DNA of 64,000 bases from Terriglobales bacterium (GTDB lineage Bacteria > Acidobacteriota > Terriglobia > Terriglobales > Acidobacteriaceae), in the NCBI GenBank assembly GCA_016185365.1, contig JACPNP010000021.1:35456-99455 (forward strand), in the 5' to 3' direction. A model generated the notes under the pieces. That model had not been told where the DNA came from. It searched no databases and was given only the letters and a program-made list of their open reading frames with translations. Positions within the stretch are counted from its first letter, which is position 1. Every line of letters begins with the position of its first letter. The translations under genes and the position numbers were made by a program. Below are positions 60,451 through 64,000 of the stretch, one piece after another.

Positions 60451-61836
60451 TTACTTCGCGTCCTTGTCAACAAAGCTGAGCGGTCGCGACACGCGGATCT
60501 GATAGCGGCGGATCTTGATGGCGAGTTCCTTCACCGTGAGATTGAGCGCGGCCGCGGCCCGCTTCCGGTCCCAGTTGTGACTTGCCAGCGTCTTCTGAAT
60601 CACCTCTGATTCCGAGACCTTGGACGGCGGGGTGGAATCGGCTGGCGACGACAGGGCAGACTCGCTGCCGGCCGGCCCATTGCGCAACTCTTCCAGCGCC
60701 TGGGACTCATCCCCCATGATGAGGAACCGTTTCACGAAGTTATTGAGTTCGCGCACGTTGCCCTGCCAGGGCGCATCCACGCAGGCTTTGATCAGCTCCG
60801 GGGAGAAGTCCATCGGCGGCCGGCCGTAGTTCTCCGCCATGCGATTCATCATGTGTTGCAGCAGCATGGGGACCTCTTCACGGCGTTCGCGCAGCGGCGG
60901 GACGGTGATGGTGAATGCCGCCAACCGGTAGTACAGATCTTCGCGAAGGGTCTTTTCCGCAATCGCCTTCTGCACGTCGATATTGGTGGCGGCGAGGACC
61001 CGGACGTCCGCTTTCATGCTGGCGCGGCTGCCGAGCCGGGAGAATTCACCGTCCTGCAACACGTGCAGAAGCTTGGCCTGGAGTTGCACCGGTAATTCGC
61101 CGATCTCATCGAGCAGGAGCGTGCCCCGGTTGCAGACCTCGAACTTGCCGGGCTTGGATTTGTTCGCGCCGGTGAAGGCGCCGGCCTCATACCCGAACAA
61201 TTCGCTCTCCAGCAGGTCCTCTGGAAGCGCGGCGATGTTCACTTTCATGAATGGCTTGTGGGAGCGTGCGGAATGCTTGTGGATCAAGCGGGCCACGATC
61301 TCTTTTCCGGTGCCGCTTTCTCCCAGGATGAGTACGGGAATGTCGACGGTCGCGATCAGGCCCACTTCGGCGCGGATCTTTTTCATCGCGTCGCAACCGG
61401 CGAGAAAAAAGAGGCCTTCATCCAACTCCTCGACCTCGCAAGGGACGTCCTTGTAAGCGCCCTGACGCGGCGCAAGATAGCGGGTAAGGATCGCGTCCAG
61501 TGAATGCTTTTCAAACGGCTTGGTCAGGTAGTCCTGCGCGCCCTGGCGCATGGACTGCACCACCATGGCGGTATCGCTGACACAGGACAACATCACGATC
61601 TTGAGGTTCGGTCGCGATTGGCGCAGTTGATCGAGTGTTTCCAGCCCGTCCATCTCCGGCATCAGCAGGTCGAGAAAGATCAAGTCCGGTTGCAGGCCGG
61701 CTTCGAGGATGCGCAAGGCTTCCGGACCGCTGGCGGCGGTTTCGACGTGATAGGAATCCAGCTCAAGCAGGGTGCGCATATAGCGCAACATGCCGGGCTC
61801 ATCGTCGATCACCAGGACTGTCGAGGGTAAGGACAT
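60451..61836 (-). CDS. NtrC-family sigma54-dependent response regulator
   Basis: A 461-residue transcription activator: receiver domain (VLVIDDEPGM, phospho-acceptor D56 in FLDLLMPEMDG), AAA+ sigma54-interaction domain and C-terminal Fis-type HTH. The AAA+ domain has GESGTGKE (Walker A), the GAFTGA sigma54 loop in EAGAFTGANKS, the LLLDEIGELP Walker B and the arginine fingers in REDLYYRLAAF. The HTH is in NWDRKRAAAALNLTVKELAI. It lies 51 bp after a histidine kinase gene and is its probable partner. Its targets are likely sigma54 promoters; one consensus promoter of that class lies at 63644-63660. Confidence 0.95.
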   Translation of the reverse strand: MSLPSTVLVIDDEPGMLRYMRTLLELDSYHVETAASGPEALRILEAGLQPDLIFLDLLMPEMDGLETLDQLRQSRPNLKIVMLSCVSDTAMVVQSMRQGAQDYLTKPFEKHSLDAILTRYLAPRQGAYKDVPCEVEELDEGLFFLAGCDAMKKIRAEVGLIATVDIPVLILGESGTGKEIVARLIHKHSARSHKPFMKVNIAALPEDLLESELFGYEAGAFTGANKSKPGKFEVCNRGTLLLDEIGELPVQLQAKLLHVLQDGEFSRLGSRASMKADVRVLAATNIDVQKAIAEKTLREDLYYRLAAFTITVPPLRERREEVPMLLQHMMNRMAENYGRPPMDFSPELIKACVDAPWQGNVRELNNFVKRFLIMGDESQALEELRNGPAGSESALSSPADSTPPSKVSESEVIQKTLASHNWDRKRAAAALNLTVKELAIKIRRYQIRVSRPLSFVDKDAK

Positions 61837-61887
61837 GGAAACTTGCTTTGTACCTTGGATTTTATCGTTTCCCGCCGATTCGCGGAG

Positions 61888-62823
61888 TCATGCTTCCGTT
61901 TCCGGCTTGGGGATGGGCAGTAGGAACAGGAACTTCGCGCCTTCGCCGGGTTTGCTTTCCACCCATATCTTGCCGCCGTGGGCCTGCACCAGGCGGCGCG
62001 CGATGGAGAGACCGAGCCCCATACTTTGTTCGGATTGGTCTTGCGTCGCCAGCTTGCGGAAATCCTGGAAGATCTCCAGATGGAATTCCGGATCCACACC
62101 CGGCCCGGTATCGGCTACGGCCACACGCGCCGCCTTCGGCAATTTAATGATCTCGCGGCGGCGTTTTTCCACGGAGATCGGCTCGGTGCGCAAGCGGCGC
62201 TCCCAGGCGACTTTCTCCACTGTCACCCACACCGTCCCTTTCTCCGGAGTGAATTTCAGGGCGTTATGCAGGAGATTGGAGACGACGTGTTGCACTTTCA
62301 AGTGATCGAATGGGAAGGGCGGCAGTTCGTCTTCGGGAGAAAAGTAGAGTGTGGTCCCCTTGCGTTGAAAGCGAGGCAGCCAGAGACCGCAGGTCTCCGA
62401 GACGCATCCATTCAGGTCGGCGCTCTGAAGATGCATCGTCATGCTCCGGGTCTCGATCGCGGTGAAGGTGAGGAAATCGGAGATGAAGCTCTTGAGCCGT
62501 TTGGCGTTGGCCCGCATGTCGTCGACGATGGGGCGTTGCTTCTCGCTCAAGTCGCCCGCTTTGCCCGCCCAGAGCAGATCGATGTAACCGTCCATGATCG
62601 CCAACGGTGTGCGTAGCTCGTGTACGGCCGAAGCGAGGGCAACGGTCCGCCGCCGCAACTCTTCTCGCAGTCGTTCGCAGATCCCACGCAATTCTTCCGC
62701 AGGCAGTCCATCGAGCGGACATTCCATGTCCTCGGCGATCGTGATGGGGCGGTCAAGATTGCCTTGGACAGGCTCGGCCATGTCCTTAGGGCTGTTTCTT
62801 GCCGTGCCAGCTGTTTCGGCCAT
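61888..62823 (-). CDS. Soluble sensor histidine kinase
   Basis: A 311-residue kinase without transmembrane segments. The short N-terminal region (DRPITIAEDMECPLDGLPAE) is followed by a coiled coil and the HisKA domain with H68 in SAVHELRTPLAIMDGY. The HATPase domain follows (N box HVVSNLLHNALKF, G1 VADTGPGVD, G2 MGLGLSIARRL). It has no PAS, GAF or Cache sensor, so the signal must come from a partner or redox state. It heads a unit with the sigma54 response regulator on the same strand. The AT-rich divergent region upstream contains a palindromic operator-like site. Confidence 0.93.
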   Translation of the reverse strand: MAETAGTARNSPKDMAEPVQGNLDRPITIAEDMECPLDGLPAEELRGICERLREELRRRTVALASAVHELRTPLAIMDGYIDLLWAGKAGDLSEKQRPIVDDMRANAKRLKSFISDFLTFTAIETRSMTMHLQSADLNGCVSETCGLWLPRFQRKGTTLYFSPEDELPPFPFDHLKVQHVVSNLLHNALKFTPEKGTVWVTVEKVAWERRLRTEPISVEKRRREIIKLPKAARVAVADTGPGVDPEFHLEIFQDFRKLATQDQSEQSMGLGLSIARRLVQAHGGKIWVESKPGEGAKFLFLLPIPKPETEA

Positions 62824-62901
62824 AGAATGATTCCAACAGGACCGGTGGGCGCTTCAGAGTCGTCCGGAAAGCGCCCAGGTTGCTGAAAATATATCATTTA
62901 T

Positions 62902-63004
62902 ACGGACTTAGGTCCGGTCAAAGAAGGTGCAAAAATGATTACTTTCGATGCTAATTAACTGCAAAGATTTGCACTATAGTAACCATAAATTGGTTACCTA
63001 AGTC
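62902..63004. promoter_or_regulatory. AT-rich divergent control region with several palindromes
   Basis: The 254-bp gap between the kinase and pilZ genes holds GTAACCA-TAAAT-TGGTTAC (62979-62997, perfect 7-bp arms). Overlapping it is ACTATAGT, which includes a TATAGT -10-like box on the plus strand. TGCAAA-GA-TTTGCA (62960-62973, perfect) adjoins. GGACTTAGGTCC (62902-62913) recurs as ACCTAAGTCC at 62995-63004. The region is much AT-richer than flanking genes and looks like a densely regulated intergenic promoter. Confidence 0.5.
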
Positions 63005-63077
63005 CAATAAGTCTTTTGTTTTCAATGTTAATAAATGGTTAAATCACTGGCAACAAAGGTGCAGCAGTCACTAGGTC

Positions 63078-63470
63078 ATGGCAGCCACAAAACAAGGTTC
63101 TGACCGCCGTCGGTGGGTACGGCTGCCACTCTCCATCCCTGTCTTCGTCCGCGGATTGGATCCTCATGGAAAGCAGTTCGTAGACTTCGCTACGGCCCTG
63201 GATATCAGCGTGGGCGGGGCGCTTCTAGCCATCCATCGTCATCTTCCGGAAGGGTCAAAGATCATGCTGGAGATCCCGGCCGGGCCTGTGGGGCATAACT
63301 CCAAAGTGCCTCGAACGGTGCGGCAGAACCTGTTCGCAAAGACAGTCCGCGTCACTTCCGGCGACAATTGCCACCTCCTTGGCCTCAAGTTCAAACAGCC
63401 CCTCCTGGAAGGCAAAGAAAAGAAGAAACCGAGAGCTAAGTCACATAGAAAAAAATCCACCCGGGTGTGA
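63078..63470 (+). CDS. PilZ-domain protein
   Basis: A 130-residue single PilZ domain. Motif 1 is RRRWVRLPLSIPVFVRG (arginine cluster, residues 10-26) and motif 2 is the canonical DISVGGALL (D/NxSxxG intact), so c-di-GMP binding is likely. The C-terminal Lys/Arg-rich tail (EKKKPRAKSHRKKSTRV) may bind nucleic acid or membrane. Transcribed away from the histidine kinase and toward the sigma54 activator at the right edge; a terminator separates them. Confidence 0.9.
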   Translation: MAATKQGSDRRRWVRLPLSIPVFVRGLDPHGKQFVDFATALDISVGGALLAIHRHLPEGSKIMLEIPAGPVGHNSKVPRTVRQNLFAKTVRVTSGDNCHLLGLKFKQPLLEGKEKKKPRAKSHRKKSTRV

Positions 63471-63491
63471 AATAGTTTGCACATTTTTGCC

Positions 63492-63516
63492 AGCTCCGGC
63501 CAAGTCCGGAGCTTTT
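63492..63516 (+). terminator. Rho-independent terminator after pilZ
   Basis: AGCTCCGG-CCAAGT-CCGGAGCT, an 8-bp perfect stem followed by TTTGTAGTTTT, 22 nt after the stop codon. Confidence 0.85.
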
Positions 63517-63623
63517 GTAGTTTTGATTGCACTTTTGATTCATTACCTCGGTTACCCCGGAAGCTATTGATTTTAAGTCCCTTTGAGCATATAACTGGTT
63601 CCTGCAAAGGGTCGCGCTTGATT

Positions 63624-63660
63624 TTCACAAAAGTGACAAGCTTTGGCGCGATAGTTGCAA
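63624..63660 (+). promoter_or_regulatory. Sigma54 promoter with candidate upstream site
   Basis: TTTGGCGCG-ATAG-TTGCAA at 63643-63660 matches the -24/-12 consensus (TGGCACG N4 TTGC) with GG at 63645-63646 and GC at 63657-63658, exactly 10 bp apart. It is 63 nt before the start of a sigma54 activator. Just upstream, TTCAC-AAAA-GTGA (63624-63636) is an inverted repeat that could bind an activator. Confidence 0.75.
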
Positions 63661-63722
63661 ACACTTGTACCGCCTGCTTTGAGTAGACCAGCTTTTCCTC
63701 CAGCAGCGCGAAGGGAACCCTT

Positions 63723-64000
63723 ATGTCGGTAGCTCCCACACCCACTCTGGCCGGGACCCGGCCAAGTCTTCCGCCGAACTCTGTCGTGTTTGGCCGGTCA
63801 CCGGCCATGTTGTCCGTCCAGCAAAGGATCGAGAAGGTCGCTGGCGCCAACATTCCGATCCTGATCCAGGGGGAAAGCGGGACCGGAAAAGAGATCATCA
63901 CGCGGATCGTTCACCAATTGTCCCCATGGCGTAACGGGCCGTTCGTGAAAGTCAACTGTCCGGCGATCCCCGGGACCCTGGTGGAAAGCGAATTGTTCGG
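63723..64000 (+). CDS. Sigma54-dependent transcriptional activator, partial
   Basis: The first 92 residues of an AAA+ enhancer-binding protein, running off the right edge. The short N-terminus (MSVAPTPTLAGTRPSLPPNS) has no receiver domain. The AAA+ domain starts at FGRSPAMLSVQQRIEKVAGA with Walker A in ILIQGESGTGKEIITRIVHQ and then FVKVNCPAIPGTLVESELF, just before where GAFTGA should follow. Because it lies behind a sigma54 promoter it is probably autoregulated or activated by the neighbouring response regulator. Lacking a receiver, it must be controlled by another signal. Confidence 0.88.
   Translation, partial: MSVAPTPTLAGTRPSLPPNSVVFGRSPAMLSVQQRIEKVAGANIPILIQGESGTGKEIITRIVHQLSPWRNGPFVKVNCPAIPGTLVESELF

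Noticed and set aside
63047..63062. Second sigma54 promoter before pilZ (TGGCAACAAAGGTGCA)
   Set aside because: GG and GC are 10 bp apart, but the -12 half is GTGC instead of TTGC, and transcription would start only a few bases before the ATG.

Overview
The window is a GC-rich (roughly 60%) bacterial chromosome segment with dense genes on both strands. I see no phage, plasmid, transposase or CRISPR. The gene families suggest an Acidobacteriota genome, probably a soil Terriglobia-type organism. They include TPR proteins, DUF5117-type metalloproteases, DinB proteins, PilZ proteins, LytS/LytTR pairs and the secreted N-terminal sequence of the peptidase at 26.4 kb. Palindromic 'CCACGGATCACACGGAT'-type and heptamer intergenic repeats point the same way. 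The assignment is inference from gene style, not a database match.

Layout. 1-10 kb: PBP4 carboxypeptidase (cut by the left edge), folP, a VapBC-like pair, a membrane-gene remnant, DinB, dtd, two tandem secreted amidohydrolases (the second without most metal ligands), an arginine-deiminase-superfamily enzyme, a class II aldolase, queA and an AT-rich DUF429 gene. 10-20 kb: polA with a degenerate proofreading domain, glmM, cdaA (c-di-AMP synthase), purH and secreted or membrane unknowns. 20-34 kb: a small Rdx/SelW-family gene with an in-frame TGA in a CxxU motif and a SECIS-like hairpin, a TPR protein, dgt, two metallopeptidases back to back, a PP2C phosphatase, AsmA, PilZ, a SurA-type isomerase broken by a deletion, a YhaM-type exoribonuclease and aroC. 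34-41 kb: def, fmt, a PASTA protein, a frameshifted PBP1A and an S41 protease homologue lacking its catalytic Ser and Lys. 41-46 kb: a cupin abutting a truncated cheR, cheB, a Cache-HAMP-PAS-PAS protein and tRNA-Pro(CGG). 46-57 kb: an alkyltransferase-like DNA repair protein, GNAT, a LytS/LytTR pair plus an orphan LytTR regulator, and a PIG-L deacetylase / APC permease / MFS / DinB run. 57-64 kb: a DUF5117-type metalloprotease, a sugar-nucleotide epimerase, a histidine kinase with a sigma54 response regulator, PilZ, and a second sigma54 activator (cut by the right edge) behind a clear sigma54 promoter.

How the genes work together. Cell-wall genes recur: PBP4, glmM, cdaA, PASTA, PBP1A. GlmM with c-di-AMP synthase is a known functional association. 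Formylation and translation genes cluster (def, fmt, with dtd and queA elsewhere). Signalling is rich: two-component, chemotaxis-type, PilZ/c-di-GMP and c-di-AMP. Several genes are broken or have lost catalytic residues (surA, PBP1A, cheR, the DUF2569-like remnant, the S41 homologue, the second amidohydrolase, PolA proofreading).

Most interesting. The candidate selenoprotein at 20083-20349 would be missed by ordinary gene calling because its Sec codon reads as a stop. Next come six arrays of 7-bp-period tandem repeats, four of them ending at or starting next to stop codons, and the large two-armed palindromes that fill several intergenic gaps.
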